From Arboricoccus pini (GTDB lineage: Bacteria > Pseudomonadota > Alphaproteobacteria > Geminicoccales > Geminicoccaceae), in the NCBI RefSeq assembly GCF_900187945.1, contig NZ_FYEH01000006.1, forward strand, positions 1 through 64,000: a DNA stretch of 64,000 nucleotides. Reading direction: 5' to 3'. Of the stretch, positions 19,014-28,394 are shown piece after piece. The notes under the pieces were generated by a model. The model was not told the DNA's origin and made no database searches. It saw nothing but the letters and a program-made list of their open reading frames with translations. Position 1 is the stretch's first letter; every line of letters begins with the position of its first letter. The translations under genes were made by a program, and so were the position numbers.

Positions 19014-20792
19014 TCAGGCCGCCGGCTCGACGATGCGGGCAGCCTCGGGGTCGATGACGAGGCGGCGCTCGTGGTAGCGAGCGACGCTCGGCTTGTGCGC
19101 GATGCTGACCAGCGTCGTCTGGGCAAGGCGCTCCTTCAAGAGGCCGTAGAGATAGGCTTCGGTCGGCTCGTCCAGGGCAGAGGTCGCCTCGTCGAGAAAG
19201 AGCCAGTCGGGATTGAAGAGCAAGGCGCGGGCGATGGCCAAGCGCTGCTGCTCGCCGGGCGAGAGATGAATCGACCAGTTCTCCTGCTCACCCAGCCGGT
19301 CCTTGAGATGCCCCAGCCGGCAAAGCTCCAGGACGCTTGCCATCTCGGCCTGCGTGTGCGCCTCGGGCTTGTCGGGATAGCAGAGCGTGGCCGCGAGCGT
19401 ACCGATCGGCAGATAGGGCCGCTGGGGCAAGAAGAGATTGCGCGTGCCTAACGGCAGGGTGAGCTTGCCCTTGCCGAAGGGCCAAAGGCCGGCCAGGACG
19501 CGAAAGAGGGTGGACTTGCCGCTTCCCGAGGGACCCTGGAGGAGGACGGACTGCCCCTTCTCGATGGCAAAGCCCGTGCCCTTCAGGATGACGTGGCCGT
19601 CCGGCAGGGCGATGTCGGCATCGTCGAGGACGAGCCGGTCGCCACGCTGCACGACGTCGAAGCCCGGGTGCCTCGCCTGGTCGCGATGCGTCACCGACAT
19701 CGCCTCGGCGAACTGGGTGAGACGATCGACGGTGGCCTTCCAGTCGGCCAGACCGGAGAAGCTGTCGACGAACCAGGACATCGCACCTTGCACCTGGCCG
19801 AAGGCCGAGGAGATCTGCATGACCTGGCCCAACTGGATGGCCCCCGCGAAATAGCGCGGTGCGGCCACAAGGAAGGGGAAGATGATGGCCGCCTGACCAT
19901 AGAACGAGGTCAGCCAGGTCAGCCGCTTATTATAGACCATATAGTCGTAGAACGTATCGTAGACCCGGCCGAAGGCACCATTCAGGCGGCGGCGCTCATC
20001 CGGCTCGCCGCCATAGAGCGCTATGCTTTCCGCATTCTCGCGAATGCGGGTCATCTGATAGCGGAAATCGGCGTTGAAACGCTCGAGCATGAAATTGATG
20101 CGCACCAGCGGCCGGCCCACATAGTAGGTCAGCACCGAGCCGATCGCCGCGTAGACCAGCGCCACCCAGAACATATAGCCCGGTATCGTGATGCCGAGGA
20201 ACTCGATCGGTCCGGAGAGCGCCCAAAGGATGAAGGAAAAGGTGATCAGCGAGACGATGTTGGAGAGCAGGCCCACCGAGATCGAGAGCGTCTGGGTGGT
20301 GAACAGCGCCACATCCTGCTCGATACGCTGCTCGGGATTGTCGGCACCGTGATTGGCCAGCTCCATGCGGTAATACGTCCGCTCCGAGAGCCAGTCGCGA
20401 AAATAGATATTCGTCACCCAGCGCCGCCAGCGGATGGTCAAGAGCTGCCTTAGCCAGAGCGTATAGACGCCGATCACGATGAAGACGAAGGCAAGGACGG
20501 CAAAGACGCCCATCTCCCACCAAAATGTCGCTTCGTCCTTGGCCTGGAGGGCATCATAGAAGCGGCCATACCAGTCATTGAACAGCTTGGAGAGCCAGAC
20601 CTGGACGAAATTGAGCACGATGACGGCAAGAAGGAGGACGCGCGCCACGGAGCGTTCCTTCGCCTTGAACCGGACGAACCAGAACTGGACCTGGGTATCC
20701 TCGTCCGAAAACCAGTAGGGCTTGGCGAGCTGCCAGATCTTCGAGAGGAAGCCCCTCGTATCGGCGATGCGACGGACGAGATTGGTCGACAT
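19014..20792 (-). CDS. SbmA/YddA-type ABC transporter, fused permease-ATPase
   Basis: This is a 592-residue half-transporter of the ABC_membrane_2 (SbmA/BacA-like, YddA) group. The N-terminal part has about five or six hydrophobic segments between residues 50 and 320. The C-terminal ATPase has Walker A GPSGSGKST, Q-loop FLPQRPYLPIGT, signature LSPGEQQRLAIARALL, Walker B LFLDEATSALDE and switch His in SIAHKPS. The family moves peptides, cobalamin or unknown compounds across the inner membrane. It is probably monocistronic. Confidence 0.92.
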   Translation of the reverse strand: MSTNLVRRIADTRGFLSKIWQLAKPYWFSDEDTQVQFWFVRFKAKERSVARVLLLAVIVLNFVQVWLSKLFNDWYGRFYDALQAKDEATFWWEMGVFAVLAFVFIVIGVYTLWLRQLLTIRWRRWVTNIYFRDWLSERTYYRMELANHGADNPEQRIEQDVALFTTQTLSISVGLLSNIVSLITFSFILWALSGPIEFLGITIPGYMFWVALVYAAIGSVLTYYVGRPLVRINFMLERFNADFRYQMTRIRENAESIALYGGEPDERRRLNGAFGRVYDTFYDYMVYNKRLTWLTSFYGQAAIIFPFLVAAPRYFAGAIQLGQVMQISSAFGQVQGAMSWFVDSFSGLADWKATVDRLTQFAEAMSVTHRDQARHPGFDVVQRGDRLVLDDADIALPDGHVILKGTGFAIEKGQSVLLQGPSGSGKSTLFRVLAGLWPFGKGKLTLPLGTRNLFLPQRPYLPIGTLAATLCYPDKPEAHTQAEMASVLELCRLGHLKDRLGEQENWSIHLSPGEQQRLAIARALLFNPDWLFLDEATSALDEPTEAYLYGLLKERLAQTTLVSIAHKPSVARYHERRLVIDPEAARIVEPAA

Positions 20793-20917
20793 GATACTCC
20801 TGGCGTGGCGCCTTGACGCGCCTGGCTCGATGAAACCGGCGCTGGCCGCAATGTGGCCCAGCCGGAATTAACCCCAAAGTGAAAGTTCGACCAAGAAGCC
20901 GCCGGCAATTTTTGGCC

Positions 20918-20984
20918 GTCTATCGGCCTTCGGCCTGCTTCAGACGGGAGTCAGGGTCTATCGGCCTTCGGCCCTGCTTGAGAC
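20918..20984. repeat. Two imperfect copies of a GTCTATCGGCCTTCGG unit
   Basis: GTCTATCGGCCTTCGGCC-TGCTTCAGAC occurs at 20918-20945 and again, with small differences, at 20956-20984. Each copy contains a GGCC-TTC-GGCC mini-hairpin. They lie upstream of the ABC transporter gene, in the 230-base gap before the small membrane protein gene. Confidence 0.6.
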
Positions 20985-21022
20985 TGAGGCTATCCGGCCG
21001 AGCCTGGTGATACCGGAGGCGA

Positions 21023-21262
21023 TCACTCGTGGCCGATCTCGTCATCGTGACCGCTCCGGCTGCTTTTGACGGCCAGCCCCATGAGGACGATCGCCAGAAT
21101 GATCGAGAGCGACGTGCCCAGCGCCAGGGCGATCATCCCGTGCAGGCCGATCGGCAGATCCGCCGCCTGTGTCCACACCCACCAGGCGACCATGCCGGCC
21201 ACGACGATCATGGCCAGGATCAGCAGGATCGAGAGCCACGTGCCACCACTCCAGCGTGTCAT
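21023..21262 (-). CDS. Small two-helix membrane protein
   Basis: The protein is 79 residues from the ATG at 21262; a GTG at 21346 would extend it by 28 non-hydrophobic residues. Two clear membrane segments (LSILLILAMIVVAGMVAWWV and IALALGTSLSIILAIVLMGL) are followed by a short charged tail with two His. No known function. Confidence 0.65.
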   Translation of the reverse strand: MTRWSGGTWLSILLILAMIVVAGMVAWWVWTQAADLPIGLHGMIALALGTSLSIILAIVLMGLAVKSSRSGHDDEIGHE

Positions 21263-21401
21263 TGTTTTGTCCGGGACAAACGGATCGGCCGGTTGCGGGC
21301 CACGCGTTGCGCAGGTTTCATGCGCTAGAAGGTATCGCTCGGACACCCATTATGCCAGACCATCGCCCAACCTTACCAAGCCCCGCCCCAGGAAAGGCTG
21401 G

Positions 21402-22526
21402 ATGAGCGAACGCGAGCGCTGGACGACCATGACCCTTCTTCAGGACCGCCTGGAGCTGCAGGATCGCTGCGTGCTCGACATTGGCTGTGGCGACAATGCC
21501 CTCGTCGCAACGCTCCAGGCGGCGGGTGCCCGGTCTTTGGGCCTGGACTTGCCCGGCCGGCCAAAGGCGGTATCGGGCACGCTGTTCGTCGCCGCCAGCG
21601 GCCTTGCACTTCCCTTCGCGGCAGCCAGCTTCGATCTCGTCCTCTTCCACAACAGCCTCCACCATCTCCCTCGGGGCCAGATGCAGGCGGGACTGGCGGC
21701 GGCCCTCCGCTGTCTTTGCCCGAAGGGCGATCTCATCGTCATCGAGCCCCGGCCGTCGGGCGAGCTTTTCGAGCTTTTCCGGCCGATCGATGACGAGACA
21801 GCGATCCGGGGCGAGGCGCAGACGCTGGCGATGGAGGGTCTGCCCGGCGCCCGGATCGTCGAGTGCCTGGAATATCTGAGCGAGCGGCGCATCGAGCACG
21901 CCGATGACCTGCTGCGGCGCGCGGTCGGCGTCGATCCATCACGAGGTGCGATCATCGAACGCGCCGCCCCGGCGATCCGGGAGGCTTTCGCGCGAGCGGG
22001 CAAGCCGCATCCGGAGGGCGGACGACTCTTCCTGCAACCAATGCTGTTCGTCCATATGCGCCGGGAGCGCCCCGTCGCTCTGCAACTCGAGGAGGCGACC
22101 GACCGGGCAGCGCGCGATGCCTGTCTGGCCCTCCGTCGCCACGTCTTCGTCGAGGAACAAGGCGTGCCTCTGGCCGAGGAATATGAGCCATTCGACAAGG
22201 AAGCGCCGATGCTCCTCGCCCGCATGGATGGCGAGCCTGCCGGAACGCTGCGCTGGCAGACGCTGCCCGACGGGCGGGTGAAAATTCAACGTGTGGCCGT
22301 GGCCAGGCATTGGCGTCGCCGGGGCATCGCCGCGCACATGCTGGAGGTCCTGCTTGAACGGCTTGACGCGGCCGGCATTCCGGAGACGATCCTTTCAGCA
22401 CAGCTCGATGCCCAGCCACTCTACCGGCGTTTCGGCTATCAGGCTTTCGGCCCGGTCTTTCCTGATGGCGGCATTTCGCATATCAGCATGGCCCGCCCGC
22501 ACCCAGCGCGGCAAAAGCGAAGATGA
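21402..22526 (+). CDS. SAM methyltransferase fused to GNAT acetyltransferase
   Basis: A single 374-residue frame carries two enzymes. The N-terminal half is a class I methyltransferase (motif I VLDIGCGDN at about residue 24, DLVLFHNSLHHLPRGQM, PKGDLIVIEPRP). The C-terminal half is a GNAT N-acetyltransferase (RHVFVEEQGVPLAEEYEPFD, VKIQRVAVARHWRRRGIA as the acetyl-CoA loop, LYRRFGYQAFG). The ATG at 21402 has AGGAAAGG upstream. The linker is near residue 220. The substrate is unknown; a common target for both steps is possible but is inference. Confidence 0.88.
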   Translation: MSERERWTTMTLLQDRLELQDRCVLDIGCGDNALVATLQAAGARSLGLDLPGRPKAVSGTLFVAASGLALPFAAASFDLVLFHNSLHHLPRGQMQAGLAAALRCLCPKGDLIVIEPRPSGELFELFRPIDDETAIRGEAQTLAMEGLPGARIVECLEYLSERRIEHADDLLRRAVGVDPSRGAIIERAAPAIREAFARAGKPHPEGGRLFLQPMLFVHMRRERPVALQLEEATDRAARDACLALRRHVFVEEQGVPLAEEYEPFDKEAPMLLARMDGEPAGTLRWQTLPDGRVKIQRVAVARHWRRRGIAAHMLEVLLERLDAAGIPETILSAQLDAQPLYRRFGYQAFGPVFPDGGISHISMARPHPARQKRR

Positions 22527-22603
22527 TCACTCAAGCGCGCCTACCCAAAGCGCTGCCTTTTTGAATGTCCCACGATCCAAAACACGAACAGGAGCCCAAA
22601 CCG

Positions 22604-23515
22604 ATGCGGCTAGCCCTCAAGAGCCTTACCCTGGCGGCAGCCATCGTCGGCGGCACATGGTTGACGGCCGACGCTCAGGACGCATCCACGCCGCCGGTCC
22701 AGGCGGCACCCTTGCCGAGCCCGGACACGGTGGTCGCGGTCGTCAATGGCCAGAATATCCTTCTGGGCGACGTCGAAGCCGCTCAGACCATGCTGCCGGA
22801 GCAGTACCGCCAGGTACCCCTGCAGGCGATCTTCGATCCGCTGCTCGAGCGCCTCGTCGACGCACGTCTCCTGGCCGAACAGGCCGAGAAGGACAAGATT
22901 GAGGATCGCCCCGAGGTCAAGGAAGCGCTGGCCGAGGCCCGCCGCCAGGTCCTGCAGCAGCAGATCGTCGAGGCGGCCGTCAAGGCCGGCACGACGGATG
23001 ACAAGCTCAAGGCCATCTATGAAAAGATGAAGGGCCAGCCGGACTTCGCGCAGGAAGAGGTGCATGCGCACCATATCCTCCTGCAGAGCGAAGCCGAGGC
23101 GCAGGACGTCATCAAGCAACTCGACAAGGGCGCCAAGTTCGACGAGTTGGCAAAGAAGCTCTCCAAGGATCCCTCGGCGGCGTCCAATGCCGGCGATCTC
23201 GGCTGGTTCACCCGCGGCACGATGGTCAAGGAGTTCGCCGACGCGGCCTTCACAATCAAACCCGGCACCGTCAGCCAGACCCCGGTCCAGAGCCAGTTCG
23301 GCTGGCACGTCATCCGGGTCGACGAGAAGCGCACCAAGATCCCGACCTTCGAGGAGAAGGAAGCCGAGATCCGCGACCAGACGGCGCGCGAGATTGTCAC
23401 CGCCCTCGTAGCCGACGTTCGCAAGGATGCTAAGGTCCAGACCTTCCAGATCGACGGCTCGCCCAAGCCGGCCGAGAGCGCGCCGACGACCCCGGCGGCC
23501 CCCGCCAACCCATAG
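22604..23515 (+). CDS. Periplasmic parvulin-type peptidyl-prolyl isomerase
   Basis: This is a 303-residue PpiC/SurA-like folding catalyst. A signal peptide (LTLAAAIVGGTWLTADAQD) begins at the ATG at 22604, which has AGGAG upstream. A helical SurA_N-like region covers about 50-140. The rotamase domain starts at EEVHAHHILLQSEAEAQDV and runs through FDELAKKLSKDPSAA, AGDLGWFTRGTMVKEF and SQFGWHVIRVDEKR. A Pro/Ala-rich tail ends the protein. It lies just upstream of argJ in the same direction. Confidence 0.92.
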   Translation: MRLALKSLTLAAAIVGGTWLTADAQDASTPPVQAAPLPSPDTVVAVVNGQNILLGDVEAAQTMLPEQYRQVPLQAIFDPLLERLVDARLLAEQAEKDKIEDRPEVKEALAEARRQVLQQQIVEAAVKAGTTDDKLKAIYEKMKGQPDFAQEEVHAHHILLQSEAEAQDVIKQLDKGAKFDELAKKLSKDPSAASNAGDLGWFTRGTMVKEFADAAFTIKPGTVSQTPVQSQFGWHVIRVDEKRTKIPTFEEKEAEIRDQTAREIVTALVADVRKDAKVQTFQIDGSPKPAESAPTTPAAPANP

Positions 23516-23625
23516 ACCGCCATCGCGCGGCCAGGCTTCGCGCGCATCATGGCTTGACCGGCCAGCCAGGGATCGGCTTGAAGAGGCCGCGTCCTGGTCC
23601 GGCCGCAAGCGCGAGGAGCATCGTC

Positions 23626-24864
23626 ATGGCGAAGATCACCGAGACATCGCCCCTGGCACCGCCCTCCTTTCCAGCCCTGCCGGCAGTGGCGGGGTTCCGC
23701 TTCGCCACGCTCGAAGCCGGCATCCGCTATAAGGGACGGCGCGATCTGACGCTGATCGAGGCTGCCCCGGGTACGAGCGTCGCCGCCGTCTTCACCAAAT
23801 CCGCCACGGCCGGCCATCCCGTCCTCTGGGGCCGTCGCATCCTGCCGCATGGCAAGGCGCGTGCCGTCATCATCAACGCGGGCAACGCCAACGTCTTTCG
23901 CGGCGCCGAGGGCGATGCCGCGGTCAAGGCCGAAGCGGAGATGCTGGCGGCCGCCCTCGACTGCGCGCCCGAAGAGATCTACGTGGCCTCAACCGGGGTC
24001 ATCGGCGAGCGCCTGCCGGTCGAGAAGATCATCGACGCGATTCCGGCTTTGATCCCGGCCCTGGCCGTGGACGGCATCGCCGCCGCCGCGTCCGCCATCA
24101 TGACGACGGACACCTTCCCCAAGGGCGCGCTCGCCACGGCGGAGCTCGGCGGCAAGACGGTAACCATCGCCGGCATCGCCAAGGGCTCGGGCATGATCGC
24201 GCCTGACATGGCAACCATGCTGGCCTTCGTCGTCACCGACGCCGACCTGCCGCCCGCCATTCTCCAGCCCCTCCTCCTGGAGGGCTCGGACAAGAGCTTC
24301 AATGCCACGACCGTCGATGGAGATACCTCAACCTCGGACACGCTTCTCCTTCTGGCCAGCGGCAAGGCCGGCAACACGCCGGTAACCGGCATCGAGGATC
24401 CGGCATTGGCGGCCTTCAAGGCGGCCCTAGACCATGTCCTCCTCGATCTGGCCCTTCAGGTGGTGCGCGACGGCGAAGGGGCGCAAAAGCTGATCCAGAT
24501 CTCCGTCAGCGGTGCCCTTGATGACCGGGCTGCCCGGCGGCTGGGCCTCGTCGTCGCCAACTCACCCTTGGTCAAGACCGCGATTGCCGGCGGCGATGCC
24601 AACTGGGGACGGATCATCATGGCCGTGGGCAGAGCCGGCGAGACGATCGAGCTCGCAAGGCTGGGCGTCGCCTTCGGCGGTACGCCCGTCGCCCGCAACG
24701 GCGGCGCCGTGCCGGATCTCGACGAGGCACCTGTCGCCGCTCATCTGGCAGGTCAGAAGATCGACATCGACATCGAGGTCGGCACCGGGCCGGGTAAAGC
24801 CACCGTCTGGACCTGCGATCTGACGCACGGCTACATCGATATCAACGCCGATTATCGCTCATGA
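23626..24864 (+). CDS. argJ: Bifunctional ornithine acetyltransferase/N-acetylglutamate synthase
   Basis: ArgJ recycles the acetyl group from N-acetylornithine to glutamate in arginine synthesis. It is 412 residues. The self-cleavage and nucleophile region is KGSGMIAPDMATMLAFVVTD, where Thr in the DMATML block becomes the new N-terminus of the beta chain. SFNATTVDGDTSTSDT and the oxyanion-type STGVIGERLPVEK are also present. The ATG at 23626 follows GAGGAG. mutT overlaps its stop by 4 bases. Confidence 0.96.
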   Translation: MAKITETSPLAPPSFPALPAVAGFRFATLEAGIRYKGRRDLTLIEAAPGTSVAAVFTKSATAGHPVLWGRRILPHGKARAVIINAGNANVFRGAEGDAAVKAEAEMLAAALDCAPEEIYVASTGVIGERLPVEKIIDAIPALIPALAVDGIAAAASAIMTTDTFPKGALATAELGGKTVTIAGIAKGSGMIAPDMATMLAFVVTDADLPPAILQPLLLEGSDKSFNATTVDGDTSTSDTLLLLASGKAGNTPVTGIEDPALAAFKAALDHVLLDLALQVVRDGEGAQKLIQISVSGALDDRAARRLGLVVANSPLVKTAIAGGDANWGRIIMAVGRAGETIELARLGVAFGGTPVARNGGAVPDLDEAPVAAHLAGQKIDIDIEVGTGPGKATVWTCDLTHGYIDINADYRS

Positions 24865-25310
24865 GTGATGGAGCCGGCTGCGCGGCGGTGCCCGAGCCGA
24901 GCTCGACGGGCCGGCTGCTCCTGGTGGCTGCCTGCGCGCTTCTTGACGCCGACGGTCGCGTCCTCGTGACGGAGCGTCCAGCCGGCAAGGCGATGGCCGG
25001 CTTGTGGGAATTTCCGGGCGGCAAGCTGGAGCCGGGCGAGAGCCCCGAGGCCTGCCTCGTTCGCGAACTCTTCGAGGAATTGGGCGTGCGCACGAAGCCC
25101 GCCTGCCTGGCCCCCTTGACCTTCGCGAGCCACACCTACCCGGACTTCCACCTGCTGATGCCGCTCTATGTCTGCCGCGTCTTCGATGGTGCGCCGGCGG
25201 GCCGGGAAAACCAGGCCATCCGCTGGTGCCGGGTGCATGAGCTGCGTAATCTCGCCATGCCGCCGGCCGATCTGCCGCTCATCGCCCATCTGGAGGAGTT
25301 GCTGACCTGA
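24861..25310 (+). CDS. mutT: MutT-type Nudix hydrolase (8-oxo-dGTP diphosphatase)
   Basis: This is a 149-residue Nudix hydrolase with a full Nudix box (GGKLEPGESPEACLVREL then FEELG). Its size and the preceding ERPAGKAMAGLWEFPGG block match MutT, which removes oxidised dGTP. The ATGA overlap with argJ indicates a shared mRNA, an arrangement known in other alphaproteobacteria. Confidence 0.92.
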   Translation: MSDGAGCAAVPEPSSTGRLLLVAACALLDADGRVLVTERPAGKAMAGLWEFPGGKLEPGESPEACLVRELFEELGVRTKPACLAPLTFASHTYPDFHLLMPLYVCRVFDGAPAGRENQAIRWCRVHELRNLAMPPADLPLIAHLEELLT

Positions 25311-25367
25311 GCGTCGTCCCGGGTCGCCATTCCTCGCTCGTTGTCCCTCCTGGAGGACACAAGCCCG

Positions 25368-25763
25368 ATGCAGCCCATCGATTACGCCGACGCCTCGCCT
25401 GAGGTCAGGGCAGTCTATGACGACATCATGGCGAGCCGCGGTGTCACCGACGTCAATAATTTCTGGAAGTATCTGGCGAACGATCCCAAGGGATTGCGGC
25501 GCACCTGGACCAGCGTGAAGGAGATCATGGCGCCGGGCGCCCTCGACCCGCTCGTCAAGGAAATGCTCTATGTGGCGGTCAGCGCCAGCAATGGCTGCGA
25601 CTACTGCATCGCCAGCCATACGGCTGCGGCAAGGAAGGCCGGCATGAGCGACGCCATGCTGGGCGAACTCCTGGCCGTCGTCGGCATGGCGAACGAGACC
25701 AACCGCCTGGCACAGGGCTATCGCATCCCGGTCGATGCCCAGTTTGGCGGCCCCAAAGACTAG
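25368..25763 (+). CDS. Carboxymuconolactone decarboxylase/AhpD-like protein
   Basis: This 131-residue AhpD-like alkylhydroperoxidase-fold protein carries the redox motif CDYCIASHT (CxxCxxxH) after KEMLYVAVSASNG. Such proteins act in peroxide or thiol redox, or in ring decarboxylation. The ATG at 25368 is preferred, with GGAGGA upstream; an earlier TTG is possible. Confidence 0.88.
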   Translation: MQPIDYADASPEVRAVYDDIMASRGVTDVNNFWKYLANDPKGLRRTWTSVKEIMAPGALDPLVKEMLYVAVSASNGCDYCIASHTAAARKAGMSDAMLGELLAVVGMANETNRLAQGYRIPVDAQFGGPKD

Positions 25764-25769
25764 AGGCTT

Positions 25770-25824
25770 TCTTGCGGCTATCGCGCGTCGCGCTGCTTGA
25801 GCCGGGGAATCTTGCGGCTATCGC
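25770..25824. repeat. Short direct repeat TCTTGCGGCTATCGC
   Basis: Two exact 15-base copies lie at 25770-25784 and 25810-25824, a spacing of 40, between the AhpD-like and HNH genes. The function is unknown. Confidence 0.5.
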
Positions 25825-25875
25825 AACTGCGGACGCTTCCCGGTCTCGGCTGGCTGTCGGCGCGGAGAGGAAGAG

Positions 25876-26304
25876 CTACCAGCGTCGATGCGGGCCGTCG
25901 AAGAGATCACCCAAGGCACGGCGCAGGCGGATCGTTATTGCCCGGCGGCGGCCATGCTCGGGACGATCGTGACGGAGATGGCAGCGCTGGCAGAGGGCGG
26001 CCAGATTCTCCTTGCGGGAATTGCCGGGATTATGGTCGAGATGCGCCGTGCTGAGCACGAAACGCCGCAAAACGACATGGGTGTACTCGACGAAATCGGG
26101 CCAGGGTGCTTCCTCACCCTTGTCGCCGCGCCAGCGCCGCTGTTCCTCGTCGAACCAGCGGCCATCGGGAAGCTGGCTCAAGGGAACGCGGTCGGGACGG
26201 CCGCACCACTCGCATCGTCCCTTGGCGCGATCGAAACGGATGCGACGGCTGATAAGAGGCCAGTCGATCGGATAATACCAACGGAGATCCGGATGGATCG
26301 GCAT
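25876..26304 (-). CDS. HNH endonuclease-like protein
   Basis: This is about 142 residues of HNH nuclease type. CEWCGRP gives the first zinc-binding pair, STAHLDHNPGNSRKENLAAL the His-rich catalytic core, and CQRCHLRHD the second pair. The ATG at 26304 gives a start (PIHPDLRWYYPIDWPLISRR) like relatives; an ATG at 26331 adds nine residues. A stand-alone HNH of this kind can be a McrA-like or phage-derived nuclease; its target is unknown. Confidence 0.82.
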   Translation of the reverse strand: MPIHPDLRWYYPIDWPLISRRIRFDRAKGRCEWCGRPDRVPLSQLPDGRWFDEEQRRWRGDKGEEAPWPDFVEYTHVVLRRFVLSTAHLDHNPGNSRKENLAALCQRCHLRHDRPEHGRRRAITIRLRRALGDLFDGPHRRW

Positions 26305-26379
26305 GCAGGGCTTCGCTCTCTCCTGCCGCATCGCTGATCGGGAAACGGGGCAAGGATGCGGCGGCTTCTTGGAACGACT

Positions 26380-26964
26380 ATGAGGGCAAGGGTTGGCCGA
26401 AGGTCAAGAGCGCTGGCGGCACTGCCGCTCCTGGCTTGGCTGGCGGCCTGTGCAGGCGAGCCCAGCTTCAGGGGCGCCGAGCCGATCGGCGATGCCCGCC
26501 TGGCCCGCGCCCATCTGCGCGCCATGGTCGATAACGGGCCGGTGCCGGCTGAGCTCCGCCAGGTGCCCGAGAGCCTGGGCCCGGCCGATACGGTCAGGGC
26601 AGCCGCCAGCGGCATCCAGTTCTTGAAGCCGGTCTTCGACCCGGTCGTGGTGCCGCCCGGCCGCATCGAGGGAGCCCGGCTGGTTCTCTGGTTCGACGGT
26701 CCGCGCGTCGCCGCCGATGTCTGCGCCGGCCGCAATACGGTCCAGCCGATACCACGCCGGCAACCTGAATTGTCGGCGGCCTGGTGCGAGGGTCCGAACG
26801 CCGTGGCCGGCATTGTCGGCGTCGCGGCCGACTCCTCGCGGGCCGCCATGGAGCGCCTGGTCTGGCAGGCCAGCGGCCGGCTCTTCCCCGACACCTATGT
26901 CGACGATACCGGCCTCGATTTCTGGGGCATGAAGGTTCGTCCTGGTGGCAGCGTCGGCTTCTAG
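26380..26964 (+). CDS. Hypothetical lipoprotein
   Basis: This is 194 residues with a basic N-terminus and a hydrophobic stretch ending in the lipobox LAAC. The start is at 26380 (GGAAC upstream) or 26356. The mature part has LVLWFDGPRVAADVC and PELSAAWCEGP, whose Cys could pair, and a C-terminal DFWGMKVRPG. I do not recognise the family; outer-membrane or periplasmic location is likely. Confidence 0.65.
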   Translation: MRARVGRRSRALAALPLLAWLAACAGEPSFRGAEPIGDARLARAHLRAMVDNGPVPAELRQVPESLGPADTVRAAASGIQFLKPVFDPVVVPPGRIEGARLVLWFDGPRVAADVCAGRNTVQPIPRRQPELSAAWCEGPNAVAGIVGVAADSSRAAMERLVWQASGRLFPDTYVDDTGLDFWGMKVRPGGSVGF

Positions 26965-27101
26965 GCCCGGGCAGCCCGTCTCGGCCAGCGAACTCGTCAT
27001 GCGCGACGCAATCGCCCTCTCGGCCCATGGAGGTTCACCATGGGGCGCCGGATCCTCGATCGGCCGGCGCCCTTGAAGACAGCGGCCATCCGAGCGCACC
27101 G

Positions 27102-27590
27102 CTAGCGCTCGGGCGGTGGCGGGCTTGCATCCTCGGTCGCACGCACGGGATCCTCGGCCTCGGGCAGGACGACCAAATTTTGCATCTGAGCTGCTGTCAT
27201 GTCGGTTCGAAGCGCGCCGTCCGGCGCCCAGCGCACCGCGCGCCGTCCGAGCAGGAAGGCCGTTCCTCCCACACCCATAAAGCCGCCCGTCTTGACGACG
27301 AAGTGGGTGACCTCGCCGCTCTCAAGGTCAAGCTCCAGGTCGACGATCGTGCCAAGGCTCTTGCCATCGATGCCCAGCACCGGCTTGTTCAGCAATTGGC
27401 TGGCGCGGACCGCATCGACCGGCAGGATCGCCGCCGCCTGGGGTGGTGGACGCGCCGACGCCCCCTCGCTCGAGGCCGCCGGCGATCCGCCCGGAAAACG
27501 GCCCGTGGGCGAGCCGGGCAGACCTTCTTCCGCCAGGGCCGGCAAGCTCGCCAGCAGCAGGCACAGCAGGAGAGAAGGGCAGACACGCAT
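27102..27590 (-). CDS. Secreted PRC-barrel protein
   Basis: The protein is 162 residues. The ATG at 27590 has AGGAGG upstream and starts a signal peptide (SLLLCLLLASLPALAEE). A Pro/Ala-rich linker precedes a PRC-barrel domain (LLNKPVLGIDGKSLGTIVDLE, VTHFVVKTGG, FLLGRRAVRW). PRC barrels often mediate binding; the secreted alphaproteobacterial type has no fixed function. Confidence 0.82.
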   Translation of the reverse strand: MRVCPSLLLCLLLASLPALAEEGLPGSPTGRFPGGSPAASSEGASARPPPQAAAILPVDAVRASQLLNKPVLGIDGKSLGTIVDLELDLESGEVTHFVVKTGGFMGVGGTAFLLGRRAVRWAPDGALRTDMTAAQMQNLVVLPEAEDPVRATEDASPPPPER

Positions 27591-27783
27591 GACGACCTCC
27601 TTTCCTTCATGTTTGGCCCTTTTGGGGCGAATGGTGGGCATATCAGATGTTCCCGGCCATTGTCTCCGCTTCGGGATCAGTCTGACTGCCCACAACCCAA
27701 TAGTTGAATCGACCCGACGCGTCTAAATCCGCTACGAAGCGAGAGCTTAACGAGACTTCATGACCCGATCCGGAGACCCCCAC

Positions 27784-28368
27784 ATGTTACGCCTTGCCAA
27801 GGCTGCCCTTCTGACGATTTTCGTGGCCGTACCACTGGCCGCCCATGCCGAGCCCGTCGCCTACACGCTCGACAAGTCACATACCTCGATCACCTTCGAC
27901 GTCGACCATTTCGGCTTTTCGACGGTCCATGGTCGCTTCCCAGACTTTGACGGCACGATCACCCTTGATCAGCAAAAGCCCGAGAACAGCAAGGTGGCGT
28001 TCACGGTCAAGGCTGCCAGCATCGACACGCAGTGGGACAAGCGTGACGAGCATCTTCGCTCCGACGCATTCTTCAATGTCGCGAAGTTTCCTGACATCAC
28101 CTTCACGAGCACCAAGGTAGTCGTCGACAAGAAAGACAAGAACGCCGCGGAGGTTACTGGCAACCTGACGCTGATCGGCGTCACCAAGCCCGTCACCTTC
28201 CACGTCAAGCTACGCAAGCTTGAGAAGAGCCCGATCACCCAGAAGATGACGGCCGGCCTTGAGGTCGAGGGCAAGATCAAGCGCACCGATTTTGGCATGT
28301 CGGCCTATGCGCCGATGGTCGGTGACGAGATACCGCTGCGGATCGACACCGAAGCCTTCATCAACTGA
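27784..28368 (+). CDS. YceI-family periplasmic protein
   Basis: This is a YceI lipocalin-like protein of 194 residues with a signal peptide (LLTIFVAVPLAAHAEP). Conserved: YTLDKSHTSITFDVDHFGFSTV, RDEHLRSDAFFNVAKFP, LTLIGVTKPVTFHV and the late DFGMSAYAPMVGDEIPL. The family binds isoprenoid lipids. The ATG at 27784 has a nearby GGAG. It is followed by a divergent YceI relative and cytochrome b561 in the same direction, a common trio. Confidence 0.94.
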   Translation: MLRLAKAALLTIFVAVPLAAHAEPVAYTLDKSHTSITFDVDHFGFSTVHGRFPDFDGTITLDQQKPENSKVAFTVKAASIDTQWDKRDEHLRSDAFFNVAKFPDITFTSTKVVVDKKDKNAAEVTGNLTLIGVTKPVTFHVKLRKLEKSPITQKMTAGLEVEGKIKRTDFGMSAYAPMVGDEIPLRIDTEAFIN

Positions 28369-28394
28369 GCATCCGATCTCCAGGAGGCCCGCGC

